Assembly (NCBI GenBank): GCA_014872805.1
Contig: WKFN01000002.1
Span: forward strand, 1 to 64,000
From: Opacimonas sp014872805
GTDB lineage: Bacteria > Pseudomonadota > Gammaproteobacteria > Enterobacterales > Alteromonadaceae
Direction of reading: 5' to 3'
Length of the DNA stretch: 64,000 bases
The notes below the pieces were generated by a model. It had not been told where the DNA came from. It was given only the letters and a program-made list of their open reading frames with translations, and did no database searches. This document shows positions 1 through 8,472 of this stretch, in pieces. Each line of letters opens with the position of its first letter. Position 1 is the first letter of the stretch. Both the position numbers and the translations under genes were made by a program.

Positions 1-122
1 AAACCGACGAGTATTAACCAACTCCTTTGCCACCTCACGTCGTCTTGATGGCGCTAGAGCTTTCCCTCAATGATCTCCTGACGAATATCGGCTTTGATAG
101 TATCCGTCCGGTCATTACATCT
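1..122 (-). mobile_element. possible IS3-family transposase shard (orfA/orfB junction)
   Basis: On the minus strand a frame ending at a TAG (54-56) reads DTIKADIRQEIIEGKL, and the -1 frame over the same junction reads GKALAPSRRREVAKELVNTR and runs off the window. A short orfA tail overlapped in the -1 frame by an orfB start with an 'APSRRRE' type N-terminus is the usual layout of IS3-family transposases, which express OrfAB by -1 frameshifting. Only about 40 codons are visible, no inverted repeat can be seen and the catalytic domain would lie outside the window, so this is an inference. It abuts the RHS shard directly, as if an insertion or recombination had cut that gene. Confidence 0.35.
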
Positions 123-312
123 TTAAACGCCTGTAACGGTTGTGCCGTTAATGCGCGCAGTGATGACGATACTGCCGCCCATCAGATGGTATTTATGCTC
201 CACCATGCCTTTGGAGCGGCCTTTTTGGTGCATGATTTTTTCATACGCCCCGGCGTAATAATGCTCTGTCACGGTATGCTTGCCAGAGAGGGTGCACTTA
301 TTATATGAATTT
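123..312 (-). pseudogene. RHS-repeat protein shard
   Basis: The minus strand encodes about 60 residues of an RHS/YD-repeat protein, including HYYAGAYEKI, then VEHKYHLMGGSIVITARING, and stops at a TAA (123-125). This is the stretch that normally sits just before the RHS repeat-associated core ('YxGxYEK...EEKHYIxG...VxxRxNG'). It has no start codon of its own, no core and no toxin tip, so it is a leftover of a larger RHS gene. Together with the RHS tip at 913-1902 it suggests repeated recombination at this locus, as is common where RHS tips are displaced. It is followed without a gap by the possible IS3 shard. Confidence 0.6.
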
Positions 313-490
313 ATGGGTCTAGCTGGTCATCTAAACACATATCCATAAACTGTTCGTCTAGTATTACTACAAAATCCATATATTTCCCTGTAAGCACTTG
401 TACTTCTTTATTGTAATGATATTAAATTATTTTAAATAATAAATCTGATCCTATTACCAGATATTTATCTAAAACTCATATTTAAAATTG

Positions 491-511
491 AAGCCCCGAC
501 TAGCGAGGCTT
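491..511 (-). terminator. rho-independent terminator behind the RHS tip pair
   Basis: On the minus strand AAGCCTCG and CGGGGCTT pair across a five-base loop (one G-U pair), followed by CAATTTTAAA. It lies 20 bases after the stop of the membrane protein at 531-911 and would end the two-gene RHS tip/membrane protein transcript. The T-tract is short. Confidence 0.55.
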
Positions 512-530
512 TGGATTCAAAAATTATAAT

Positions 531-911
531 TTACGATTTAAATTTAAGATAACCGTCAATTCCAATCTTTAATACTAGCGGTATAAACCAAGGCATTAAA
601 ACCAAATTCCAGTTAGGCCATGCGAACCACAAAATAAGCCCATTCGTTACTAGAACCAAGATGATTAAAGTCATATCAGAAAACTTCTTAAATGAAAAAT
701 CACTAGCAATATGTTTCAGATCCATCACTAGTAAACTATTTATACCAATAGTTAGGGGAACTAAAGAACCCAATATGGCTATTCTGATGCCATTTTCTAA
801 ATATAAAATAACAAACAACCCTACATATAATCCGATATATACGCATAACTGCAATTTGTCAGACTTGAGTGACAATATTAGACGCTCAAAAGTTAATAGC
901 TTCTTTTCCAA
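531..911 (-). CDS. four-helix membrane protein, candidate immunity protein for the RHS tip
   Basis: I do not recognise a family. The protein is about 126 residues with four predicted membrane helices (CVYIGLYVGLFVILYL; IRIAILGSLVPLTIGI; MTLIILVLVTNGLILWF; VLMPWFIPLVLKIGI) and a charged N-terminus. I chose TTG at 909-911 because a strong GGAGGT lies just before it, embedded in the last codons of the RHS tip; the frame stays open further upstream but inside the RHS frame. It starts within 5 bases of the RHS stop, the place where an immunity gene normally sits in polymorphic toxin loci. A small membrane protein would suit a toxin acting on the inner membrane, but that role is inferred from position only. 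A terminator follows. Confidence 0.6.
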   Translation of the reverse strand: MEKKLLTFERLILSLKSDKLQLCVYIGLYVGLFVILYLENGIRIAILGSLVPLTIGINSLLVMDLKHIASDFSFKKFSDMTLIILVLVTNGLILWFAWPNWNLVLMPWFIPLVLKIGIDGYLKFKS

Positions 912-912
912 A

Positions 913-1902
913 CTAACACTTACCTCCGTTTGTATTGCATATTGTCTTCGCTGTTGATGATGCAGCATTAGAACCGGCAATACTAGCTGCCGCTCCTGCT
1001 TCGATTGGAGCATTTTGGACAGCTTGTTGCGCTGCATTTGCTCTATTTATTTGAGCATTTCTAGCTCCGGGTTTATTTGCAATCCTTTGAAGTCTATTCG
1101 CAGATTTAGCATTTAATTTTTGCACAGCAGAGTTTGCCACCTTATTTGAAGCATAGTTCCCCGCCGCTTTGCCAGCGGTTTGCCCTGCAACTACATCAAT
1201 AGCAACACCTGTCAATGTTACGTCTCCACCTTTAAACGCTGTACTACCAGCGCTAATAGACGCATCAGCAGCTATGTTACCGAGCACCTGTCCAGCTTTA
1301 CCAAGCTTAGATACTTGGTTTGCTATCCCAACTCCAGCAAAGCCAGCAGCAGAGACTAATACGGAGCCTCCATCAAAGCTTTCTTGCTGACCTGCGGCAA
1401 TCATAACTCCTTGGGTAACTACATCTAAAGCCGCTGCGATTGCAGCTCCCCATACTGCAAACTCTCCTGTCGGATCAGTCATATTAATAGGATCATTCCC
1501 CACATATGCATACAGATTCATCTGATCTTCATAACCAATAGGGTCAGTTTGCAGGAATCGCCCAAGCTTTGGATGATAAATCCGTGCTTTGTAGTAGTAT
1601 AATTGTAACTCGTTTAAATACAATTGCCCCGTATAGGCAAACAAGGTGTTGTTAATGCCAGCAGGCACACCAAAAGCATCGTATTGATTGACCTGCGATA
1701 CTTTGTTATTGCTCAGATTGCTCACCGCAATGACACTGCCTTGGTAATTGGCATGTAAGTATTGAGTGGCATTGTAACTTGCTGCTGCGCCTTGGTATTG
1801 GATGAGCGGCTCATCGATTTGATCGGAGTGAATAAATCGCGCGGTGATATTGTTATTGCCATCCGTTGTGTCAATTAGCGCATCCCCTGCAAATACAACC
1901 AT
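913..1902 (-). CDS. RHS repeat-associated core with C-terminal tip (N-terminally truncated RHS protein)
   Basis: 329 residues. Residues about 20-145 are the RHS repeat-associated core: FIHSDQIDEPLIQYQ, YLHANYQGSVIAVSN, YDAFGVP, FAYTGQLYLNE, ARIYHPKLGRFLQTDPIGYE, and LYAYVGNDPINMTDPTGE, which marks the usual boundary to the variable tip. The tip (about 185 residues) is rich in Ala, Gly and Asn, begins with an Ala/Val-rich hydrophobic stretch and ends in a Cys-containing CNTNGGKC; I see no known nuclease or other toxin motif. Full RHS proteins exceed 1,000 residues, so this lacks the repeats and any secretion domain. An in-frame TAG lies eight codons before the first Met, so the frame really is closed. 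It may be an orphan tip usable by recombination with a full-length RHS gene, or a decaying remnant. The 84 bases between it and the tRNA gene hold nothing recognisable. Confidence 0.75.
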   Translation of the reverse strand: MVVFAGDALIDTTDGNNNITARFIHSDQIDEPLIQYQGAAASYNATQYLHANYQGSVIAVSNLSNNKVSQVNQYDAFGVPAGINNTLFAYTGQLYLNELQLYYYKARIYHPKLGRFLQTDPIGYEDQMNLYAYVGNDPINMTDPTGEFAVWGAAIAAALDVVTQGVMIAAGQQESFDGGSVLVSAAGFAGVGIANQVSKLGKAGQVLGNIAADASISAGSTAFKGGDVTLTGVAIDVVAGQTAGKAAGNYASNKVANSAVQKLNAKSANRLQRIANKPGARNAQINRANAAQQAVQNAPIEAGAAASIAGSNAASSTAKTICNTNGGKC

Positions 1903-1986
1903 AACATTGATGAGAATTCCAATTAGCTAGATGCAACGGGTATCGAATTATGGCCCCAACAATGGCAAAAAGATAAAGAAGAGAAA

Positions 1987-2063
1987 TGGTGGCCCGACCC
2001 CGACTTGAACGGGGGACCTGCCGATTATGAGTCGGATGCTCTAACCAACTGAGCTATCGGGCC
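1987..2063 (-). tRNA. tRNA with CAU anticodon, probably tRNA-Ile2 (otherwise elongator Met)
   Basis: A 77-base cloverleaf on the minus strand with encoded CCA: acceptor GGCCCGA/TCGGGCC, D-arm with AGCTCAGTTGGTTAGAGC, anticodon loop CTCATAA, T-arm CCCCGTTCAAGTCGGGG. The CAU anticodon fits elongator Met or Ile2 (C34 converted to lysidine by TilS). C4:G69 and C5:G68 in the acceptor stem and the CGA/TCG inner anticodon stem resemble Ile2 more than Met. The amino-acid identity is inference; the tRNA itself is clear. RHS/mobile debris lies just downstream of its 3' end. Confidence 0.95.
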
Positions 2064-2095
2064 ATTGAGAGGTTCAGCACATAAGTGCGGGTCGC

Positions 2096-2124
2096 ATTAT
2101 AAGGACATTTACAGACGTTGTCAT
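2096..2124 (-). promoter_or_regulatory. sigma-70 promoter of the tRNA gene
   Basis: On the minus strand a -35 ATGACA (2119-2124) and a perfect -10 TATAAT (2096-2101) are separated by 17 bases. The -10 is followed by GCGACCC, a GC-rich discriminator typical of stable RNA promoters under stringent control. The predicted start leaves a leader of about 25 bases before the tRNA 5' end. Confidence 0.75.
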
Positions 2125-2276
2125 CACAGAATTAAGAAATCCTACACAAAAACCCAGTTGCCAACATATCAGCATGATGATAATTAAAGAAATCATTGAA
2201 CACTTTTACTAGGTGAATTGGCATTCCTGAATTATTATTCACCCAAAATATTTCATCACTTTTACAAGGACAGAGA

Positions 2277-3182
2277 ATGCGAATTGGTATTTTATCGCGC
2301 AATCCCAACCTTTATTCCACGCGACGCCTGCGAGAAGCCGCTGAGCTGAAAGGACATGATATTGATATCATTGATACCATGCATTGCTACATGGACATTA
2401 CCAGCGCAAAACCATCTGTGCGCTACAAAGGTCGAGCCTTGCCTCACTATGATGCGATCATTCCTCGCATTGGAGCGTCGGTCACGTTTTATGGTACTTC
2501 AGTCGTGAGACAATTCGAAATGATGGGTACTTATTCCATTAATGAATCGGTTGCGATCAGTCGTTCTCGTGACAAGCTGCGTTCTTTACAATTATTGTCA
2601 CGCAAAGGCATTGGTATGCCGCGCACCGGGTTTGCCAACCATCCAGACCGCATTGATGATTTGATCAAAAATGTCGGTGGCGCACCAGTGGTCATCAAAT
2701 TACTCGAGGGCACCCAAGGCATTGGCGTGGTACTCGCTGATACCAATAAAGCGGCAACGGCCATCATCGAAGCATTTATGGGGCTCAACGCGAACATTCT
2801 GGTGCAAGAATACATTAAAGAAGCCGGTGGTGCGGATATTCGCTGCTTGGTAGTGGGCGGCAAAGTTATAGCCGCGATGAAACGCCAAGCACCTCCAGGT
2901 GAGTTTCGCTCCAATCTGCATCGCGGAGGGACCGCAAGTTTGGTTCGCTTGTCTCCTGCGGAACGCAAAACCGCTGTGGATGCGGCCAAGACAATGGGCT
3001 TAAACATGGCTGGAGTGGATATTTTGCGCTCGAATCACGGCCCTGTGGTCATGGAGGTGAATTCATCTCCAGGCTTAGAAGGCATTGAAAAAGCGACCGG
3101 CAAAGACGTGGCCAGTATGATCATTGATTTTATTGCCAAATCTGCCAAACCCAACGCCACCAAGACTCGAGGCAAAGGCTAG
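2277..3182 (+). CDS. rimK: RimK family ATP-grasp glutamate ligase
   Basis: 301 residues, the length of E. coli RimK (300). RimK adds glutamate residues to the C-terminus of ribosomal protein S6 using ATP. The N-terminal domain starts MRIGILSRNPNLYSTRRL. The ATP-grasp domain carries APVVIKLLEGTQGIGV (nucleotide-binding lysine and loop), ILVQEYI, GADIRCLVVGGKVIAAMKR and the metal-binding MEVNSSPGLEGIE near the C-terminus. AAGGA lies seven bases before the ATG. The next gene starts on the last base of its stop codon, and a third gene overlaps that one, so the three are almost certainly one transcript with translational coupling. A lysine-rich C-terminal tail is present. Confidence 0.93.
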   Translation: MRIGILSRNPNLYSTRRLREAAELKGHDIDIIDTMHCYMDITSAKPSVRYKGRALPHYDAIIPRIGASVTFYGTSVVRQFEMMGTYSINESVAISRSRDKLRSLQLLSRKGIGMPRTGFANHPDRIDDLIKNVGGAPVVIKLLEGTQGIGVVLADTNKAATAIIEAFMGLNANILVQEYIKEAGGADIRCLVVGGKVIAAMKRQAPPGEFRSNLHRGGTASLVRLSPAERKTAVDAAKTMGLNMAGVDILRSNHGPVVMEVNSSPGLEGIEKATGKDVASMIIDFIAKSAKPNATKTRGKG

Positions 3183-4201
3183 TGAAAATTGCCCCTTTAA
3201 CGATTGCGGGACAGACCATTAACGCTGGGGAAACTGTTCGTTTGGGATTGGAAATGCCTCCTCTATACACAGACACTAGCATGCACATTCCGATTGAAGT
3301 ACGACGTGGAAAACGCGCTGGGCCGATTATGTTTGTGAGTGCTGCTATCCACGGAGATGAGTTAAACGGGATTGAAATCATCAATCGTCTGCAAAAAAGT
3401 CGCTCAATTAAGAACCTAAAAGGTACCTTGATTACGGTCCCTATGGTTAATGTCTATGGCGTTCTTAATCAAAGTCGTTATTTGCCAGACCGGCGCGATC
3501 TGAATCGCTGTTTTCCAGGCAGTCGCAAAGGCTCACTTGGTGGTCGTATTGCGCATCTTTTCGTCGAAGAAATTATTAAAAAATGTGATGTCGGTATTGA
3601 TTTGCACACCGGAGCGATTCATCGCTCGAATTTACCTCAAATACGAGCTAACTGTGATGATACTGAAACGTTGGAGATGGCAAAGGCTTTTGGTATGCCG
3701 GTCATTTTGAACGCTGATTTACGGGATGGATCCATGCGCGAAACCGCCAGCGAGCTTGGTACCAAAGTGTTGTTGTATGAAGCGGGTGAAGCCTTGCGGT
3801 ACGATGAGTTCTCGATTCGTGCTGGTGTGAAAGGGATCATTAATGTGATGCGACAGATCGGCATGCTCAATAAGGTCAAGCGCAAGGGGCACCCAATTGC
3901 CCCCTTCATAGCTAGGCAAAGTGGTTGGGTGCGTGCAAATGAAAGCGGCTTAATCAATCATCATGCTCAACTTGGCGATCACGTCAGTAAAGGCGAAGTA
4001 CTAGGCACTATCGCTAACCCTTATGGCGATCTATTGGACAAAATCCTCTCTCCGTCGGAGGGTGTAGTGATTGGCAAACAAAATATCCCGCTTACTCAAG
4101 AAGGGGAGGCGGTCTATCACATTGCGTATTTTCATAAACCCGATACTGTGGCAGAACACGTTGAACTGCTGCAAGATAATTTGGATACGGTAACACGATG
4201 A
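3182..4201 (+). CDS. succinylglutamate desuccinylase/aspartoacylase family zinc hydrolase
   Basis: 339 residues, GTG start overlapping the rimK stop by one base. It belongs to the AstE/AspA branch of zinc-dependent M14-like amidohydrolases: AAIHGDE (H57, E60) and GIDLHTG (H142) supply the zinc ligands, and RRDLNRCFPG is the substrate-binding arginine motif of the family. The C-terminal third (GWVRANESGLINHHAQLGDHVSKGEVLG) is a barrel-like domain common in bacterial members. Sitting between rimK and rimB it could remove or trim glutamate-type tags, or process the tagged substrate; this is inferred from operon position. It is not the arginine-catabolic AstE, since no other ast genes are nearby. 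Confidence 0.88.
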   Translation: MKIAPLTIAGQTINAGETVRLGLEMPPLYTDTSMHIPIEVRRGKRAGPIMFVSAAIHGDELNGIEIINRLQKSRSIKNLKGTLITVPMVNVYGVLNQSRYLPDRRDLNRCFPGSRKGSLGGRIAHLFVEEIIKKCDVGIDLHTGAIHRSNLPQIRANCDDTETLEMAKAFGMPVILNADLRDGSMRETASELGTKVLLYEAGEALRYDEFSIRAGVKGIINVMRQIGMLNKVKRKGHPIAPFIARQSGWVRANESGLINHHAQLGDHVSKGEVLGTIANPYGDLLDKILSPSEGVVIGKQNIPLTQEGEAVYHIAYFHKPDTVAEHVELLQDNLDTVTR

Positions 4202-4641
4202 ACAAAACCACCATTGGGGCAATTGAACAGTGCAATTTGCCCAAATTAGCCATCAAAGGCTTGCATATTCGCGTTGATACTGGCGCAGCCACTTCATCTT
4301 TGCATGTCGATAATGTCGAAGAATTCGAAAAAGATGGCGTTCCTTGGGTGAGCTTTGATATCCACCCTGACTATCACGATGTCAAACGAGTCGTGCGCCG
4401 TGAAGCACCGGTTGTCTCTCGCAAAATCGTCAAAAGCTCAACTGCGACACGCGAAAGACGGTTTGTGATAACGACCCCGATAACGATGAATGACACCACT
4501 TGGGACATCCAATTAACCCTAACTGACCGCTCGAACATGACGTATTTGATGTTACTTGGACGTGAGGCGATGCAAGACCGTTTTATTGTTGATCCGAGTA
4601 TTGAGTATATTTTGGGGCGCTTTGCTACAGAGGATAACTAA
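4198..4641 (+). CDS. RimB-like retropepsin-family protease (ATP-dependent zinc protease family)
   Basis: 147 residues, start ATG overlapping the previous stop (ATGA). The motif LHIRVDTGAATSSLH (Asp27-Thr-Gly-Ala) is the active-site loop of single-domain aspartic proteases of the retropepsin fold, and YLMLLGREAMQDRFIVDPS near the C-terminus is the second family signature. Proteins of this family are found with RimK; in Pseudomonas a RimB of this type acts with RimK on ribosome modification. It is the last gene of the rimK operon. I see no terminator in the 93 bases that follow, before the convergent transporter gene. Confidence 0.85.
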   Translation: MNKTTIGAIEQCNLPKLAIKGLHIRVDTGAATSSLHVDNVEEFEKDGVPWVSFDIHPDYHDVKRVVRREAPVVSRKIVKSSTATRERRFVITTPITMNDTTWDIQLTLTDRSNMTYLMLLGREAMQDRFIVDPSIEYILGRFATEDN

Positions 4642-4734
4642 ACTCAACTCCGAAATAGGTAATTTGTCACTTTGTCCAAGCTTTAGCTATAGGCAGGTTT
4701 ACTTGGAATGATAACGCGTATGGCGCGCCAGGGA

Positions 4735-5601
4735 CTATTGGTTACCATGCTGATTTTGCACCGCTTTCTTTTGGCGAAAGTACAAGACGACACCTACTCC
4801 ACCCAGAATTGAAATGCTCGCAATGCTCAAACGCCATGTCAGCATTTCATCCAATAACACAACTCCAGCAACGGCCGCAATGACCGGGACACTGAGTTGT
4901 AAACTGGCCGCTGTGCTGGCTTTCATGCTCGGCAACACTGCATACCAAATTGCATAGCCTACACCTGATGTGATCGCACCTGATAATACCGCATAGATCA
5001 CTCCGTGCGCATCTAAGTTAGCATTACTCATGCCAACCATACTTAATACCAGCGCAAATGGAATACTGTAAATAAAGTTCAGAGCTGTCGTGTGCGTTGG
5101 ATCACCGCCTTGTTGCCCGCGTAAGGTATACAAGGCCCACGCTATACCTGAACCTATCATCAATAAGGCACTGGTCAGAGGCGGAGCCGTCACCCCAGGT
5201 AAAAACAAATAGACCAAGCCCAACCAGGCCATAACAAAGCCGAGCCATTGCGGTTTTGAGAAGAAGTCACCTTTCCACCAACTCAAACTCAACATGGTGA
5301 GTTGCACCGTCGCAAACAAAATCAACGCCCCAGTGCCCGCTGATAGACCTATGTAAGAGAGCGAAAAACATATCGCATAGACAAATAACCACAAAGCCGA
5401 ACGCCAGCTTTTTTGCGAATAAATTAAGCTCTGCCGCTTAACCAAGTACACAATAAGTAGCAGACACAACGCGCCAGAAACCAAGCGGATTGTGGTAAAC
5501 GATACTGGATCGATATTAGTTTCATGCAAAGCGATTCGGCACAGTAACGAATTTCCAGCAAACGCTAGAAGCGCCAAAATGGTATAGATAATCAGTCGCA
5601 T
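4735..5601 (-). CDS. EamA-family (drug/metabolite transporter superfamily) permease
   Basis: 288 residues with about ten membrane helices in two EamA halves: first half from IIYTILALLAFAGNSLLCRIAL with the family's NxxxRxA-type start, second half from LLMIGSGIAWALYTLRGQ. Members export or import small metabolites such as amino acids or drugs; the substrate cannot be read from sequence. The C-terminus ends in a short basic tail (RQKKAVQNQHGNQ). It stands alone on the minus strand, convergent with the rimK operon and divergent from the metalloprotease gene. Confidence 0.85.
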   Translation of the reverse strand: MRLIIYTILALLAFAGNSLLCRIALHETNIDPVSFTTIRLVSGALCLLLIVYLVKRQSLIYSQKSWRSALWLFVYAICFSLSYIGLSAGTGALILFATVQLTMLSLSWWKGDFFSKPQWLGFVMAWLGLVYLFLPGVTAPPLTSALLMIGSGIAWALYTLRGQQGGDPTHTTALNFIYSIPFALVLSMVGMSNANLDAHGVIYAVLSGAITSGVGYAIWYAVLPSMKASTAASLQLSVPVIAAVAGVVLLDEMLTWRLSIASISILGGVGVVLYFRQKKAVQNQHGNQ

Positions 5602-5723
5602 AACATCTCCTTTACAGTATTTGTAAAGCTTTGTTACAAACTAAGCAATGATTAGTTAGTCGTAGGGGTAGGCATTTGTGGATTGACTCATTAGTATATT
5701 TGCAGCAAAAATGGAGAATGTAC

Positions 5724-8411
5724 ATGAAGAATATGAGTTTAACCGCCATTGCGGTTGCCCTAGCCCTTTCGCTATCCCCACAAATATTAGCCACCGAGTT
5801 ACTCGCTGAGGATGCTCCGAAACCACCGAAAGCCCAAAGCTCCAAAGCTCAGGATGAAGGTGAACAAGCGGAAAAAAACGAAGAAGACGAAGAGGATGAT
5901 GCAGAGAAAGAAGAAAAAAAAGAAACCTTTGCAGACAAAGTCAAAGATCTTGACCATCTCCCTGGTTACTTAGAAATTTATCGCGACCCTAAAACTGGCT
6001 CCGCAAAATTGAGTTTAAGCAAAGACCAGCTTGATACTCCAATTCTATACTTTGCCAAAACCGTCAATGGTGTGGTAGACGCACGTCATTTTGTTGGAGC
6101 ATATCGCACCGAGCGCTTAGTTGAATTTCGTCAGTATTTTGATCGTCTTGATGTCGTGGCGGTGAATGACTTTTTCTATTTCGATCCAGAAAATGCTCTT
6201 AGCAAGGCGTCTCACGCCAATACATCAGATGCGATTTTGGTGACCACTAAGGTTGAATTTGATGAAGAAGGCAAAATCCTAGTCAATTTAGATGATATCT
6301 TATTAAATCAAAACGTACATCGCATTCAACCCTACCCAAGTCGCAACCCTCGGGTGGAAAAAGAACGCTTCAAACTCGGCAAGCTTTCAAAGAATAAAAC
6401 TCGCCTAAACAGCATTAATAATTTCCCAGAAAATACGCACGTTACTGTGGATTATGTATTTGAAAACCCAACTCCACGCAACTGGGGCACTGGCGGTAAT
6501 GCCGATCCGCGTTTTACCACCATTAGCTTACAACACGCCTTTGTAAAGTTACCAGAGAACAATTTTGAACCGCGTGTAGATGACGCGCGTGTCGGCTATT
6601 TCGGTACGTACAAGGATGACCAGACCACCCCAGACACTACGCCCTATCGCGATTACATCACGCGCTGGCATCTTGAGAAAAAAGATCCAACCGCAGCGGT
6701 ATCTGATCCGGTTAGACCCATAACATGGTGGATTGAAAACACCACTCCTGTCGAGTGGCGTGAAACCATCAAAGAAGGTGTATTGGCGTGGAACTCTGCG
6801 TTTGAAAAGGCCGGAATTAGTAACGCGTTAGAAGTCAAGATTCAGCCCGACGATGCAGATTGGTCTGCCGAAGATGTTCGTTATAACGTCTTACGCTGGA
6901 CGAGCTCTCCACGCCCACCGTTTGGCGGCTACGGTCCAAGTTTGGCAAACCCTCAAACAGGTGAAATCATTGCTGCAGACATCATGCTTGAATACGTATT
7001 TATGACCAATCGTTGGTTATATGAAGGTATGTTCACGCAAGGCACGATGTTTAGTGACAATGACGCACACGATGGACCTGATCACAACTCATTAATGGAT
7101 GCTTGGGCAGAAGAGACGTTACATTGCTCAAAAGGCCATGAAATCAATATGGGGATGGCATTAGGTCAAATGATCGCTGGCCAAGGCACAACGGACATCT
7201 ATGATTTAGACAACAATGAAATCCTACGTCAGGGTTTATTGCATCTAACGTTGCATGAAGTCGGTCATACTCTTGGTCTCAACCATAACATGATGGCCTC
7301 ACAGTTATATTCACCGGAAGATGTCCATAACCCTGAAATTACACAAGGTGCCATTACTGGCTCGGTCATGGATTATGCCCCAATTAACCTGGCACCAGTG
7401 GGTGTTGAACAAGGGGATTATTATGATTATGCGCCAGGACCTTATGATGATTGGGCAATCTATTATGGTTACTCTCCCGCACTGAATGATCCGGAAGAAG
7501 AAGCCAAACGCCTAGAGTCTATTTTGCAAAAATCGGCGCAAAAAGCACTCGCTTTTGGTAATGATGCCGATGACATGCGTGCACCTGGCCGCCACATCGA
7601 CCCTCGGATCATGACCGGTGATATGTCGAGCGATGCCGTGACCTATGCCGAGCAATACATAGAGCGTTTACACTTTGAGGCCAAAACGCTTAAAGACAAA
7701 GCGTTACAAGCAGGTGAAAGTCATCAAGATTTGGTGGTAGCGGCAAATATCATTGTCGGCAGCATGGGTACCCAAGCCAACGTGATGTCTCGCTATGTCG
7801 GTGGTATCTACATCAATCGTGCTGTGGTAGGCCAAGAAGGATATGACCAGCCGTTTACGCCAGTCCCACGTGAGAAGCAAGTACAAGCAATGCAAGCGCT
7901 CAACAAGCATATTTTTGCACCCGATGCGATCGCTGACTTGGAGCCGCTTTTTGCGTTTTTACAAAAACAACGTCGAGGATTTTATCATTACGGCAACAAC
8001 GAAGATCCAAAACCGCATTCTATGCTTTTACGCATGCAATCTCGTGTAATGGATCACCTGCTCCACCCGAACGTTATGATGCGGATCACTGACAGCACTC
8101 GCTATGGAAACGAATATCCATTAGCCGATATGCTCAATGATTTAACTGATGCGGTGTTTAAAGCAGATATTCGTGGCGATGTGAATACGTATCGTCAAAT
8201 GTTACAAGTCGCCTACGTTGAACGTCTGATTGCCATTGCAGGGTTAGAAAAGCCAAGTAAGCATGATTTGATCAGTCAAGCAACCGCAACTTATATCTTG
8301 CAAGAGTTAAATGACACGTTAAAAATCAATCGTGGGAATACCGCGACTAAGATACATCGGAACTTCTTAAAAGACCGCATGAACCGAGCGTTTCACAAAT
8401 CGAAAACTTAA
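5724..8411 (+). CDS. exported zinc-dependent metalloprotease (DUF5117/DUF4953-type)
   Basis: 895 residues from ATG 5724, chosen because TGGAG lies seven bases upstream and a clean signal peptide begins there (MKNMSLTAIAVALALSLSPQILA); the frame is open further upstream. After cleavage follows a highly acidic low-complexity linker (residues about 35-70), then the large domain. The zinc site is HEVGHTLGLNH (H511, E512, H515, H521). This matches the gluzincin-like family annotated with DUF5117 and DUF4953 domains, common in marine bacteria, with unknown substrates. Probably periplasmic or secreted. It is a single-gene transcript ended by a strong terminator. Confidence 0.85.
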   Translation: MKNMSLTAIAVALALSLSPQILATELLAEDAPKPPKAQSSKAQDEGEQAEKNEEDEEDDAEKEEKKETFADKVKDLDHLPGYLEIYRDPKTGSAKLSLSKDQLDTPILYFAKTVNGVVDARHFVGAYRTERLVEFRQYFDRLDVVAVNDFFYFDPENALSKASHANTSDAILVTTKVEFDEEGKILVNLDDILLNQNVHRIQPYPSRNPRVEKERFKLGKLSKNKTRLNSINNFPENTHVTVDYVFENPTPRNWGTGGNADPRFTTISLQHAFVKLPENNFEPRVDDARVGYFGTYKDDQTTPDTTPYRDYITRWHLEKKDPTAAVSDPVRPITWWIENTTPVEWRETIKEGVLAWNSAFEKAGISNALEVKIQPDDADWSAEDVRYNVLRWTSSPRPPFGGYGPSLANPQTGEIIAADIMLEYVFMTNRWLYEGMFTQGTMFSDNDAHDGPDHNSLMDAWAEETLHCSKGHEINMGMALGQMIAGQGTTDIYDLDNNEILRQGLLHLTLHEVGHTLGLNHNMMASQLYSPEDVHNPEITQGAITGSVMDYAPINLAPVGVEQGDYYDYAPGPYDDWAIYYGYSPALNDPEEEAKRLESILQKSAQKALAFGNDADDMRAPGRHIDPRIMTGDMSSDAVTYAEQYIERLHFEAKTLKDKALQAGESHQDLVVAANIIVGSMGTQANVMSRYVGGIYINRAVVGQEGYDQPFTPVPREKQVQAMQALNKHIFAPDAIADLEPLFAFLQKQRRGFYHYGNNEDPKPHSMLLRMQSRVMDHLLHPNVMMRITDSTRYGNEYPLADMLNDLTDAVFKADIRGDVNTYRQMLQVAYVERLIAIAGLEKPSKHDLISQATATYILQELNDTLKINRGNTATKIHRNFLKDRMNRAFHKSKT

Positions 8412-8430
8412 TCTAGGTTAGAAAATTGGA

Positions 8431-8458
8431 AAGGGGCTGAATTTTCAGCCCCTTTTTT
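8431..8458 (+). terminator. rho-independent terminator of the metalloprotease gene
   Basis: AAGGGGCTGA, a short loop, TCAGCCCCTT, then TTTT. It sits 20 bases after the stop codon and just before the 3' end of the convergent hldE, so it may also act for that gene on the other strand, where the T-tract is weaker. Confidence 0.85.
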
Positions 8459-8472
8459 GCATATTTGATAAG

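Noticed and set aside
27..308. Plus-strand 93-codon reading frame at the left edge
   Set aside because: It is the complement of the RHS shard, whose minus-strand translation matches RHS text; no ribosome site and no family resemblance on the plus strand.
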